Shown: positions 52,476 through 60,626 of the stretch, one piece after another
How the letters are laid out: each line of letters begins with the position of its first letter
Position numbering within the stretch: the first letter of the stretch is position 1
Source of the DNA: Pseudomonas paracarnis
GTDB lineage: Bacteria > Pseudomonadota > Gammaproteobacteria > Pseudomonadales > Pseudomonadaceae
Reading direction: 5' to 3'
Length of the DNA: 64,000 bases
Assembly (NCBI RefSeq): GCF_904063055.1
Contig: NZ_CAJFCN010000001.1
Location: forward strand, 372,001-436,000
Translations under genes and position numbers: made by a program
The notes under the pieces: model-generated
Seen by the model: the letters and a program-made list of their open reading frames with translations, nothing else
What the model was told of the DNA's origin: nothing
The model's database searches: none

Positions 52476-53978
52476 ATGAGCGACCAACAACTCGACCCGC
52501 AAGCCCTGCAACAGGAAGAAAACTCCCTGATCGCCCTGCGCAAGGAAAAGCTTGCTGCCGAGCGCGCCAAGGGTAACGCCTTCCCCAACGACTTCCGTCG
52601 CGACAACTACTGCGATGCCTTGCAGAAGCAATACGCGGACAAGACCAAGGAAGAACTGGCAGAGGCTGCGATCCCGGTCAAGGTGGCAGGTCGCATCATG
52701 CTCAACCGTGGTTCGTTCATGGTGATCCAGGACATGACCGGTCGCATCCAGGTCTACGTCAACCGCAAGACCCTGTCCGAAGAAACCCTGGCCTCGGTGA
52801 AAACCTGGGACATGGGCGACATCATCGCCGCCGAAGGCACCCTGGCCCGTTCCGGCAAGGGCGACCTGTACGTCGAGATGACCAATGTGCGCCTGCTGAC
52901 CAAGTCCCTGCGCCCGCTGCCAGACAAACACCACGGCCTGACCGACACCGAACAGCGCTATCGCCAGCGCTACGTTGACCTGATCGTCAACGAAGACGTG
53001 CGCCAGACCTTCCGCGTACGCTCGCAAGTCATTGCTCACATCCGCAGCTTCCTGATGCAGCGTGACTTCCTGGAAGTGGAAACGCCGATGCTGCAGACCA
53101 TCCCGGGTGGTGCCGCAGCCAAACCGTTCGAAACCCACCACAACGCGCTGGACATGGAAATGTTCCTGCGTATCGCGCCGGAGCTGTACCTCAAGCGCTT
53201 GGTGGTGGGCGGCTTTGAAAAGGTGTTCGAGATCAACCGCAACTTCCGTAACGAAGGCGTCTCGACCCGTCACAACCCTGAATTCACCATGTTGGAGTTC
53301 TACCAGGCCTACGCCGACTACGAAGACAACATGGACCTGACCGAAGAACTGTTCCGCGAGCTGGCACAGCTGGTGCTGGGCAGCACTGACGTGCCGTACG
53401 GCGACAAGGTGTTCCACTTCGGCGAGCCATTCGTGCGCCTGTCGGTGTTCGACTCGATCCTCAAGTACAACCCCGAGCTGACCGCTGACGACCTCAACGA
53501 CATCGACAAGGCCCGTGCCATTGCCAAGAAAGCCGGCGCCAAGGTGCTGGGCTTCGAAGGCCTGGGCAAGCTGCAGGTGATGATTTTCGAAGAACTGGTG
53601 GAGCACAAGCTGGAGCAGCCGCACTTCATTACCCAGTACCCGTTCGAAGTGTCGCCGCTGGCCCGTCGCAACGACGACAACCCCAACGTCACCGACCGTT
53701 TCGAGCTGTTCATCGGTGGCCGCGAAATCGCCAACGCCTATTCCGAGCTTAACGACGCGGAAGACCAGGCCGAGCGCTTCATGGCCCAGGTGGCCGACAA
53801 GGACGCCGGTGATGACGAAGCCATGCACTACGACGCCGACTTCGTTCGGGCCCTGGAGTACGGCATGCCGCCGACTGCCGGTGAGGGTATCGGCATTGAC
53901 CGTCTGGTGATGTTGTTGACCAACTCGCCGTCGATCCGCGACGTGATCCTGTTCCCGCACATGCGGCCGCAAGCGTAA
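52476..53978 (+). CDS. lysS: Lysyl-tRNA synthetase, class II
   Basis: 500 aa. The N-terminal OB anticodon-binding domain ([20 protein letters not shown]) is followed by the class II core: motif 1 around [15 protein letters not shown], motif 2 [20 protein letters not shown] and motif 3 [18 protein letters not shown]. It charges tRNA-Lys. It follows prfB by 80 bp, the order common in gammaproteobacteria, and ends at a strong terminator. Confidence 0.98.
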   Translation: MSDQQLDPQALQQEENSLIALRKEKLAAERAKGNAFPNDFRRDNYCDALQKQYADKTKEELAEAAIPVKVAGRIMLNRGSFMVIQDMTGRIQVYVNRKTLSEETLASVKTWDMGDIIAAEGTLARSGKGDLYVEMTNVRLLTKSLRPLPDKHHGLTDTEQRYRQRYVDLIVNEDVRQTFRVRSQVIAHIRSFLMQRDFLEVETPMLQTIPGGAAAKPFETHHNALDMEMFLRIAPELYLKRLVVGGFEKVFEINRNFRNEGVSTRHNPEFTMLEFYQAYADYEDNMDLTEELFRELAQLVLGSTDVPYGDKVFHFGEPFVRLSVFDSILKYNPELTADDLNDIDKARAIAKKAGAKVLGFEGLGKLQVMIFEELVEHKLEQPHFITQYPFEVSPLARRNDDNPNVTDRFELFIGGREIANAYSELNDAEDQAERFMAQVADKDAGDDEAMHYDADFVRALEYGMPPTAGEGIGIDRLVMLLTNSPSIRDVILFPHMRPQA

Positions 53979-53993
53979 CCGTAGCGAAATCCG

Positions 53994-54021
53994 AAGCCGC
54001 CTTTTATAAGGCGGCTTTTTT
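53994..54021 (+). terminator. Intrinsic terminator of lysS
   Basis: AAGCCGCC (53994-54001) pairs with GGCGGCTT (54010-54017) and continues into a T-run, 16 bp after the stop codon. Confidence 0.92.
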
Positions 54022-54055
54022 ATGTGACCTGTTCAAGTGGTGCTCGTCAGTGATC

Positions 54056-54102
54056 GTTCCCACGCTCCGCGTGGGAATGCACCCTGTGACGCTCCGCGTC
54101 AC
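54056..54102. repeat. Tandem GCTCCGC palindromes
   Basis: Two hairpins that share the loop CTCCG: GTTCCCACG/CGTGGGAAT (54056-54078) and GTGACG/CGTCAC (54086-54102). The first belongs to the repeat family also found at 39810. They lie just upstream of the TetR gene. Confidence 0.75.
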
Positions 54103-54121
54103 CTCTAAAGGAAGAAGTGTG

Positions 54122-54838
54122 GTGAACCGCGTAATAGCTCAAGAAGGTGCCGCCGGCATTGCTGCTGCCGTGGCTGAAAGCGTTCAGTACCAGGGCCGCA
54201 AGGCCAGCCGACGGGGCAGCGAGCAACGCCGGCAAGACATTCTCGATGCGGCCATGCGTATCGTCGTGCGCGATGGCGTGCGGGCCGTACGTCACCGGGC
54301 AGTGGCGGCAGAGGCGGGGGTGCCGCTGTCGGCCACCACCTATTACTTCAAAGACATCGACGACCTGCTCACCGATACCTTCGCCCAGTACGTGGAACGC
54401 AGCGCCGCTTTCATGGGCAAACTGTGGGTGCGCAACGAAGGCCTGTTGCGCGAGATGGTCGCCTATGGCGATGGCAGTCCGGAGTCGCGCTCGCAACTGG
54501 CCGATGATATCGCGCGCCTGACCGCTGACTATGTACTGCGCCAGCTGACCAACCGGCGCGAATACCTGATGGCTGAGCAGGCTTTTCGCCAGGAAGCCCT
54601 ATTGAACCCGCGGCTGGCCGAACTGGTACGCTCCCATCAACAGATCCTGTTGCAGGGTACCGGGCAGTTTTTCCAGGTATTGGGCTCCCGTGAGCCGCAG
54701 CAGGATGCCAAGGTGTTGACGGCTATCATCAGTCGGATGGAATATCAGGGCCTGTTGGGCGGCGCAGAGCCTCTGACCGGTGATGAGATGCTTGAAATTC
54801 TCAAGCGTTACATGCACCTGGTATTGGCCTCGGTCTAG
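54122..54838 (+). CDS. TetR-family transcriptional regulator
   Basis: 238 aa from a GTG at 54122 (adjacent GTG at 54119 is possible); AAAGGAAGAA lies just upstream. The longer frame from 54050 would translate the palindromic repeat and was rejected. The TetR helix-turn-helix is RRQDILDAAMRIVVRDGVRA and VAAEAGVPLSATTYYFKDID, followed by an all-helical ligand domain. It follows lysS, matching a regulator at that position in P. aeruginosa. Target genes are unknown; the DUF1704 gene 95 bp downstream on the same strand may be one. Confidence 0.85.
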   Translation: MNRVIAQEGAAGIAAAVAESVQYQGRKASRRGSEQRRQDILDAAMRIVVRDGVRAVRHRAVAAEAGVPLSATTYYFKDIDDLLTDTFAQYVERSAAFMGKLWVRNEGLLREMVAYGDGSPESRSQLADDIARLTADYVLRQLTNRREYLMAEQAFRQEALLNPRLAELVRSHQQILLQGTGQFFQVLGSREPQQDAKVLTAIISRMEYQGLLGGAEPLTGDEMLEILKRYMHLVLASV

Positions 54839-54933
54839 CCCTGTGCGCAATCTGCTTTGGGGGAGCTGGGCTTGCTGCTGAAGCCGTGCGCTACCTGCGC
54901 GTGGGCCAATAACGTTTAAAGAGGAAGCACCGG

Positions 54934-56211
54934 GTGGACGATTACCAGCAGACGATACGCACCTTGTCCGATCGCATTGTGCTGGCGCAAACACCGATCC
55001 GCGTTCTCGATGCGGTGAAATGGGACGAAAACATTCGCCAGGGATTTCTCAAGGCCAAGGGCAACGCGATGCCTGCCGTAGACCGTGATTACTACCTGAA
55101 CCGACCGCTGTCGTTCGACTCCAGCGCGGTGAAGCTGGAATTCCAGAACATCGAGCGCGACATCACCCGTCGCCTTGGACAATTCAGCCCGGTGGGGCAG
55201 ATCATGCGGCGCATGTGCCGCGAATACCGCATGGTGGTGCGCATGCTTGAAGCGCGCGGCACCGAGGACTTCGGTCTGATTTCCCAAGAGCTGTACGGCG
55301 CCGCCTCCGATGCGTTCCACGCTGGCGACCCGACCCTGGCCGACCTTGGTCTGATGCTCTCCGATTACCTGAACAACATTGATGGCCGGGGTGACCTCAA
55401 GGACGAAGCCAAGACCCTCACCGCCAAAGATGCGGTCAGCCTGCTGCAAACCCGTCTGAACAAAGTGTTTGGCGAAGCGGAGGAGACCATCCGCGTATTC
55501 GAGTCCGATGGCATTGTCGCCGACGCAGCGGCGGGCGCTGACTACATCAAGATCCGCGCCGACGCGATGTTCAACGACCGCGACGTGCGCGCTTTGGAAG
55601 TGCATGAGGGCCTGGTGCATGTGGGCACCACCCTCAACGGCCAGAACCAGCCGATCTGCACGTTCCTGTCCAAAGGCCCGCCGTCGTCCACCGTCACCCA
55701 GGAAGGCCTGGCGATCCTGATGGAAATCATCACGTTTGCCTCCTACCCCAGCCGCCTGCGCAAACTCACCAACCGGACACGCGCCATCCATATGGTGGAG
55801 GAGGGTGCCGACTTCCTGCAGGTGTTCGAGTTCTTCCGCGAGCAAGGCTTTGAAATGGCCGAAAGCTATGGGAATGCCAGCCGGGTATTCCGTGGTTCGG
55901 TGCCCACCGGTCTGCCATTTACCAAGGATTTGTCCTACCTCAAGGGCTTTATCATGGTCTACAACTACATCCAGCTCGCTGTACGTAAAGGCAAGCTGGA
56001 GCAAGTGCCGCTGCTGTTCTGCGGCAAGACCACCCTTGAAGACATGCGTACCCTGCGCCAGTTGGTCGACGAAGGCCTGGTGGTGCCGCCCAAGTACCTG
56101 CCGGAGCAGTTTCGCGACATGAACGCGCTGGCGGCCTGGATGTGCTTCTCCAACTTCCTCAACCACTTGAGCCTGGACCGGATCGAGGCGGATTACTCCA
56201 ATATCCTTTAA
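54934..56211 (+). CDS. DUF1704 (QEGLA-motif) metallopeptidase-like protein
   Basis: 425 aa. The zinc-peptidase motif HEGLVH (HExxxH) occurs in ALEVHEGLVHVGTTLNGQNQ, followed 26 residues on by TQEGLA, whose Glu is the third ligand. The bacterial family is annotated as flavohemoglobin expression-modulating QEGLA protein; the eukaryotic relative MATCAP is a tyrosine carboxypeptidase. The substrate in bacteria is unknown. The start is a GTG at 54934 after AGAGGAAG. Confidence 0.85.
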   Translation: MDDYQQTIRTLSDRIVLAQTPIRVLDAVKWDENIRQGFLKAKGNAMPAVDRDYYLNRPLSFDSSAVKLEFQNIERDITRRLGQFSPVGQIMRRMCREYRMVVRMLEARGTEDFGLISQELYGAASDAFHAGDPTLADLGLMLSDYLNNIDGRGDLKDEAKTLTAKDAVSLLQTRLNKVFGEAEETIRVFESDGIVADAAAGADYIKIRADAMFNDRDVRALEVHEGLVHVGTTLNGQNQPICTFLSKGPPSSTVTQEGLAILMEIITFASYPSRLRKLTNRTRAIHMVEEGADFLQVFEFFREQGFEMAESYGNASRVFRGSVPTGLPFTKDLSYLKGFIMVYNYIQLAVRKGKLEQVPLLFCGKTTLEDMRTLRQLVDEGLVVPPKYLPEQFRDMNALAAWMCFSNFLNHLSLDRIEADYSNIL

Positions 56212-56231
56212 CTGACGAAACCGGATCAAAA

Positions 56232-56258
56232 TGTGGGAGCAGGCAAGCCATCTCCCAC
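56232..56258. repeat. Collapsed REPIN (middle deleted)
   Basis: TGTGGGAGC is followed directly by AGGCAAGCCATCTCCCACA, the same architecture as at 51146-51172. Confidence 0.6.
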
Positions 56259-56303
56259 ATTTGATCTGCACGGGTCTTCAGAACTTTCGCGAGGCTTCAA
56301 CGG

Positions 56304-57209
56304 ATGAGAATCCTCGGCATTTTATGCCTGCTACTCACACTGAACGGCTGCAGCTCCTTGCTGTTCTACCCCGAGCCCGGCCTGCCCTTCACGCCGGAAA
56401 AAGCCCATCTTCCCTACCGCGACGTCACGCTCACCACCGCAGATGGCGTGAAACTGCACGCCTGGTGGCTGCCGGCCAAACCCGGTGTACCGCTCAAGGG
56501 CACCGTCCTGCATTTGCACGGCAATGGCGGTAACCTCGCCTGGCACCTGGGGGGCAGTTGGTGGTTGCCGGAACAGGGCTATCAAGTGCTGTTGCTGGAC
56601 TATCGTGGCTATGGGCTTTCGGAAGGCAAGCCATCGTTGCCGGCGATCTACCAGGATATCGACGCCGCTTTCAGCTGGATCGACAAGGCGCCTGAAACCC
56701 AGGGTCAACCGCTGATTATCCTCGGCCAAAGCCTGGGTGGTGCACTGGCAGTGCATTACCTGGCAGCCCACCCGGAGCGCCAATCCCAACTCAAGGCGCT
56801 GGTATTGGACGGCGTACCCGCCAGTTATCGTGACGTAGGACAATTCGCCTTGAGCACTTCCTGGTTAACCTGGCCGTTGCAGGTGCCGCTGTCATGGCTG
56901 GTGCCTGACGGCGATAGTGCGATCAAGGCCATGCCAGGGCTGACCGGCGTGCCCAAGTTGCTGTTCCACAGCCTGGATGACCCTATCGTGCCGGTGTCCA
57001 ATGGCATCCGCTTGTATCAGGCCGCCCCCCCGCCCAGGGTGTTGCAACTGACCCGTGGCGGCCATGTGCAGACCTTTGCCGACAAAACCTGGCAAACCGT
57101 CATGCTGCGTTATCTGGACGACCCGCAGCACTTCAACGGCTTGCGCCGCCTGGGAGAAATCCCGAATTACCCTGTTCCTAAAGTTGATTCATCAGAGAGC
57201 CCGCAATGA
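56304..57209 (+). CDS. Alpha/beta-hydrolase lipoprotein
   Basis: 301 aa. A lipoprotein signal (MRILGILCLLLTLNGCSS, lipobox LNGC) is followed by an alpha/beta-hydrolase domain: oxyanion strand VLHLHGNGGNLAW, nucleophile elbow GQSLGGALAV, the acid in FHSLDDPIVPVSNGI and the His in RGGHVQTFAD. It resembles BEM46/YfhR-like serine hydrolases anchored to a membrane; substrate unknown. The stop overlaps the next start (ATGA). Confidence 0.87.
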   Translation: MRILGILCLLLTLNGCSSLLFYPEPGLPFTPEKAHLPYRDVTLTTADGVKLHAWWLPAKPGVPLKGTVLHLHGNGGNLAWHLGGSWWLPEQGYQVLLLDYRGYGLSEGKPSLPAIYQDIDAAFSWIDKAPETQGQPLIILGQSLGGALAVHYLAAHPERQSQLKALVLDGVPASYRDVGQFALSTSWLTWPLQVPLSWLVPDGDSAIKAMPGLTGVPKLLFHSLDDPIVPVSNGIRLYQAAPPPRVLQLTRGGHVQTFADKTWQTVMLRYLDDPQHFNGLRRLGEIPNYPVPKVDSSESPQ

Positions 57210-57532
57210 GCGAAGAACGCAATATGATCCCGCTGATTCTCACCGGCATCGGCACCATCATCGGCACCGTAGGCTGCCTGTGGTACTACGGCTACCTGCA
57301 CTTCGCCAAGCCCGAAGATGCGTTGCTGCTCAGCGACTTCACCATGCTCAAGACAGTGCCGGGCGAGGATTACAAGATCTCCCTGACCCCGGCTGCGCAA
57401 GTGGCGCAGTGCGTTGACGGCGTGTTGGTGATGTTTGATACCGAACAGAAAGGCTTGAGCGGCGTGCTGGTCAATAACAAGAAGCAGGCCGTGCGTTGCA
57501 TGGGGCAGGAAACCCCGCAGTTGCAACAGTGA
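57206..57532 (+). CDS. Membrane-anchored hypothetical protein
   Basis: 108 aa. One N-terminal membrane helix (IPLILTGIGTIIGTVGCLWY) precedes a small soluble domain with two Cys (VAQCVDGVLV and QAVRCMGQET). Translationally coupled to the hydrolase lipoprotein, so the two may act together at the envelope. No family recognised. Confidence 0.75.
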   Translation: MSEERNMIPLILTGIGTIIGTVGCLWYYGYLHFAKPEDALLLSDFTMLKTVPGEDYKISLTPAAQVAQCVDGVLVMFDTEQKGLSGVLVNNKKQAVRCMGQETPQLQQ

Positions 57533-57592
57533 GCCCAAAAACCATCCGGTGTGCAGCTTAGTTGCTCAAGGGCTTTCGAGCCTTTACAGATT

Positions 57593-57620
57593 GGAACCAT
57601 CTTCATTCGTACGCCACAGA
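57593..57620 (+). promoter_or_regulatory. Hrp box (HrpL-type ECF sigma promoter) 1
   Basis: GGAACC (57593-57598), 15 bp, then CCACAGA (57614-57620): a perfect match to the hrp-box consensus GGAACC-N15/16-CCACNNA. It points toward the Gly-rich gene whose ATG is 63 bp downstream. Confidence 0.85.
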
Positions 57621-57683
57621 TGAGGTACTGATTGGCCTGGCTGATCAGCGCACTTTATTTCATCAATCTGGAGTACGAGTTTT

Positions 57684-58040
57684 ATGAATGGTATTGGCGC
57701 AGCACCTTCAATTGGCGTCGGCAATTCGGGAGGTTCTCAGGGGGCTTCGCAAGGTCTTGATCAGCAAATCCAGCAACTTCAAGAGCAAATCCGCGCTAAG
57801 CGCGGTGAAGGTTCGCAAGGTTCTGGTTCCGGTGGTTCCCAGGGGGGTGGAGGCGCTCAAGGTTCCGGAGCAAGCCAAGGCGCTGGTGGGGGAGAAAGCA
57901 TTGAAGAGCTGCTTGAAATGCTGAAGCAACTGCTGGAAAAAAAAGCGGCTCAAAGTGGCCAAGCCGGTGAAGGTGGCTCAGCTGGCCAAGGCCAGATTCA
58001 GGCCGGCGGTGGCGAGAATCAAGGCTCAGTCACCTACTGA
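57684..58040 (+). CDS. Harpin-like Gly/Gln/Ser-rich protein under a hrp box
   Basis: 118 aa. No Cys, no Trp, no signal peptide, very rich in Gly, Gln and Ser. Two helical blocks stand in the low-complexity background: LDQQIQQLQEQIRAKRG (about 26-42) and ESIEELLEMLKQLLEKKAA (about 72-90). Heat-stable Gly-rich, Cys-free proteins with one or two amphipathic helices are the hallmark of harpins such as HrpZ and Hpa1, which are secreted by type III systems. A perfect hrp box upstream supports this. No T3SS gene is in the window, so secretion is inferred. A terminator follows. Confidence 0.7.
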   Translation: MNGIGAAPSIGVGNSGGSQGASQGLDQQIQQLQEQIRAKRGEGSQGSGSGGSQGGGGAQGSGASQGAGGGESIEELLEMLKQLLEKKAAQSGQAGEGGSAGQGQIQAGGGENQGSVTY

Positions 58041-58054
58041 TAGGCAACCCTTAA

Positions 58055-58081
58055 AAACCTGTCAGTTATCGACAGGTTTTT
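58055..58081 (+). terminator. Intrinsic terminator of the harpin-like gene
   Basis: AACCTGTC and GACAGGTT arms with a 7-nt loop and a T-run, 15 bp after the stop codon. Confidence 0.85.
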
Positions 58082-58136
58082 CATGTCAGCGGCATTGCAC
58101 TTATCGGCGTACCGGGGGCGTGTAACGAAATTGTTT

Positions 58137-58164
58137 GGAACCTAATTGCGTCAGGTACCACAAA
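58137..58164 (+). promoter_or_regulatory. Hrp box (HrpL-type ECF sigma promoter) 2
   Basis: GGAACC (58137-58142), 15 bp, then CCACAAA (58158-58164), again a perfect consensus match with the same spacing. The small gene at 58203 begins 38 bp downstream. Confidence 0.85.
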
Positions 58165-58202
58165 GGGCGATGTAACTTACGCACAGTGGGGGCGGGAAGG
58201 CA

Positions 58203-58388
58203 GTGATAAGAATTGATGCGATATGCAATATGCTGGCTATGGCCAGGGCGCATCAGGCGTTGGAGCGGGCGGATGCGCAAGAACAGGCGCGTAATCAGTT
58301 GGCAGGTTGCTCATCTGATACCTCCCGTCATAACAAAAAGATAACGCCGCCGGATGAAGATACTGATCGCATGATCAAGTTTCCCTAG
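58203..58388 (+). CDS. Small hrp-box-controlled protein of unknown function
   Basis: 61 aa from a GTG at 58203 with GGGAAGG 4 nt upstream. The N-terminal half is helical and Ala-rich (ICNMLAMARAHQALERADAQ), the rest polar (SDTSRHNKKITPPDEDTDRM). Two Cys are present. No family was recognised. Placement directly behind a hrp box, with its own ribosome-binding site and terminator, argues for a real gene; a small type III secreted protein or chaperone are possibilities. Confidence 0.55.
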   Translation: MIRIDAICNMLAMARAHQALERADAQEQARNQLAGCSSDTSRHNKKITPPDEDTDRMIKFP

Positions 58389-58392
58389 TCAA

Positions 58393-58419
58393 AAAAACCA
58401 CCGTTTCTGGTGGTTTTTT
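58393..58419 (+). terminator. Intrinsic terminator of the small hrp-box gene
   Basis: AAAACCACC and GGTGGTTTT arms around GTTTCT, with a T-run, 5 bp after the stop codon. Confidence 0.88.
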
Positions 58420-58488
58420 TGTGGCAATCGCATCACCTTCGGATACCTCAATGACTAAAGCTTGAATACGCTTTCATGAATGGCAACG

Positions 58489-58518
58489 AAAAAGCCCCGC
58501 CTGAAGGCGGGGCTTTTT
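58489..58518 (-). terminator. Intrinsic terminator of the OmpA-family lipoprotein gene
   Basis: AAAAAGCCCCGCC and GGCGGGGCTTTTT arms with a TGAA loop, symmetric and usable from either strand, 14 bp past the lptF-like stop. Confidence 0.9.
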
Positions 58519-58531
58519 ACCAGACCAATGA

Positions 58532-59317
58532 TCAGTTAGCGACGGAAGACCGTGGCTTGACCGGCTGGTTGTCGTTGGAGATTGTCACCTCAACGCGACG
58601 GTTCATGGCGCGGCCGGAAACGCTGCCGTTATCGGCAACCGGATATTCCTTGCCATAGCCCTGGGTCACGATGCGCGAGATATCCACGCCTTGTTGAGCC
58701 AGTGCACGTTGAACGGAAGCGGCACGACGCTCCGACAGGCTCTGGTTGTACGAGTCAGAACCGGTGCTGTCGGTGTAGCCTTCGACGATCACTTTACGGT
58801 CTGGGTTGTCGCGCAGGAACTGAGCCAGCTTGGTGATGTTCACCAGGCCGCTGGATTTCAGGTCGGACTTGTTGGTGGCGAACAGCACGTCACCGAAAGT
58901 CACCAGGGTGCCACGATCGGTTTGCTTGGCGTTCAAGCTGTTTTGCAGTTGCTTGATCTGCGCATCACGCGCGTCCAGCAGGGCACGGGCGCGTTCGTCA
59001 CCGGCATTTTTCAGCTTGGCTTCGGATTCGCGCAGGACGATGGTGTCCTTGGCCACTTCAACGCGCTGGTTGGTCAGGTATGCGAGTTGGTCGACTTTCT
59101 TCTCGTCTTCTTTGTCGCGGTAGGCCTTGTCAGCCTTGTCCAGCCAGTCGCTGGCGTCTTTGGTTTCCAGCGCAGCCAGCTTGGTGGCTTGTGGGTTGGT
59201 TTGCAGGGACGAGAAATTGGTCCGCGCATTTTCCAGGTTCGCGTTCGGCGGGGTGGAGCAGGCCGCCAAGGCAACGCTCATCGCCAGCAGGGCAGGGATC
59301 ATCAATTGTTTACGCAT
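58532..59317 (-). CDS. OmpA-family outer-membrane lipoprotein (LptF/PA3692-like)
   Basis: 261 aa. Lipoprotein signal MRKQLMIPALLAMSVALAAC with lipobox; a DUF4398-like coiled-coil part (residues about 25-140); and a C-terminal OmpA peptidoglycan-binding domain (VIVEGYTDSTGSDSYNQSLS with GRAMNRRVEVTIS). In P. aeruginosa the counterpart next to ppc is an envelope lipoprotein linked to stress and alginate regulation (AlgU-dependent). It follows the DUF4398 gene at 59374-59799 on the same strand. Confidence 0.88.
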   Translation of the reverse strand: MRKQLMIPALLAMSVALAACSTPPNANLENARTNFSSLQTNPQATKLAALETKDASDWLDKADKAYRDKEDEKKVDQLAYLTNQRVEVAKDTIVLRESEAKLKNAGDERARALLDARDAQIKQLQNSLNAKQTDRGTLVTFGDVLFATNKSDLKSSGLVNITKLAQFLRDNPDRKVIVEGYTDSTGSDSYNQSLSERRAASVQRALAQQGVDISRIVTQGYGKEYPVADNGSVSGRAMNRRVEVTISNDNQPVKPRSSVAN

Positions 59318-59373
59318 AGTCGTGTCGTCCTTTCAATTCGATATCAGGTGCGATGCAGTCAAGTGGCAGCGGC

Positions 59374-59799
59374 TTACTTCTGCATGATTGCAGCCGGGCG
59401 CATGCCTTCTTTACGCAGTTCGTCAACAGCCTTCTGGGAATCCTTCACAGCCTGTTGAGCCTTGGCAGCCTGGGCTTTACGCTCAGCGACGCGAGCATCC
59501 CACTCGGCTTGTTCAGCCAGTTGGCGAGCTTTGTCGTAGTTCTTGTCGTGCATGGCAATCTCAGCTTCTTTGAGCTTGTCCTGGGCCGACTTCATTTCCA
59601 CCGCCGCATACTCGGTACCGCCGGCGCTGACTGCGCTGTTGACGGCCGATTGGGTTACGGCGTACTGCTCGGTTGGAGGGTTGCCGGCGCAGCCCGCCAG
59701 AACGAAGCTGGTGCCGATTGCCAGCGCGGCCAATTTGAGCCCGCGCAGGTGGTTAAACGAGGATTTGGCAGTGCTGGTGTTCATCGTCTTCAACTCCAT
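59374..59799 (-). CDS. DUF4398 lipoprotein
   Basis: 141 aa from the ATG at 59799 (CAGGAG upstream). A signal with lipobox LAGC (IGTSFVLAGCAGNPPTEQY) is followed by an alpha-helical DUF4398 domain (AVEMKSAQDKLKEAEIAMHD; LAEQAEWDARVAERKAQAAK). It is 56 bp upstream of the OmpA-family gene, which carries a related region; the two are probably co-transcribed. Confidence 0.87.
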   Translation of the reverse strand: MELKTMNTSTAKSSFNHLRGLKLAALAIGTSFVLAGCAGNPPTEQYAVTQSAVNSAVSAGGTEYAAVEMKSAQDKLKEAEIAMHDKNYDKARQLAEQAEWDARVAERKAQAAKAQQAVKDSQKAVDELRKEGMRPAAIMQK

Positions 59800-60082
59800 T
59801 GGATAACTCCTGAAAAACATCAAAATCCATCGGGGCGTATCGATTTCGGGCCCGTCGGTAAAGCACATGGCGTCCGTTCAAACGACCGTTCCACAAGTGA
59901 TGGCTACTGGCTGTGACCGGAGGCTTTTTTCAAAAGTTCAGCGGATATGGCGATTTGCCTAAAAAAATATCTGACTGACTGGTCAATGTTTAAAAAATGG
60001 AACTTTCGCGGCGGGCAGCGGTACCTCCGGGCCTGTAAAAGGCCCGGAATACGTGGGTTTAATTGACGTCAATAAATGTTTA
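59800..60082. other. Intergenic region upstream of the DUF4398 gene
   Basis: No gene is seen. A perfect 8-bp hairpin TCCGGGCC/GGCCCGGA (60026-60048) follows the stop of the minus-strand gene at 60083 and may end it. The remainder is AT-rich and presumably carries the promoter of the lipoprotein pair. Confidence 0.4.
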
Positions 60083-60427
60083 TCAGTGTTTTTGTTCGTC
60101 AGCAACGGCTGATAAATCATGCAAATGGCGACGGGATAACGTGAGAAAACGTGGGGTGGGGCCGACGTCTTCATACAGCGGATCACCCTCTTCGTCGGTG
60201 GCAATCACCTGCTGGCCCTGGATGTAGGGAAAGCTGGCTTCCAGCTCTTCCAGTGCGGCGCCGATCAGCTCGCCGAGCAGTTCTTCGACGTGGCGCTTGG
60301 GGTACATCTCGGCAATGGCCGCCAGCCGGGCAGCGGCTTCTACATCCAGATGAATGGCGTATTCAGTCTTGGTCAAACGACCCTTGGCGGTTTCTTCCCA
60401 ATGCTGGGCCAGTTCTCGAATTTTCAT
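60083..60427 (-). CDS. Conserved hypothetical protein adjacent to ppc
   Basis: 114 aa, soluble and acidic: MKIRELAQHWEETAKGRLTK, a helical ribbon-helix-helix-like middle (YAIHLDVEAAARLAAIAEMY; EELLGELIGAALEELEAS) and a C-terminal GPTPRFLTLSRRHLHDL. A protein of this type lies divergent from ppc throughout Pseudomonas. The N-terminal half could be a DNA-binding ribbon-helix-helix fold; function unknown. Confidence 0.8.
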   Translation of the reverse strand: MKIRELAQHWEETAKGRLTKTEYAIHLDVEAAARLAAIAEMYPKRHVEELLGELIGAALEELEASFPYIQGQQVIATDEEGDPLYEDVGPTPRFLTLSRRHLHDLSAVADEQKH

Positions 60428-60626
60428 GGCTACCTCAATAAAGCCTGCGATGGCAGGCGGTGATGAGTGACCAGCCGCCTGCGTGAAAATAACGCGGCGA
60501 CTCATCGTTGAGACTAGCTGTAAGCGCCAAGGTTTAAAGTCGTTCGCGTTCGGCCTTGTCAGAAACCGACGTCGGCGGCACTCTGAAGCACCTGCGCGTC
60601 CCGGATTTCTGGCTGGAGATTGGCTG

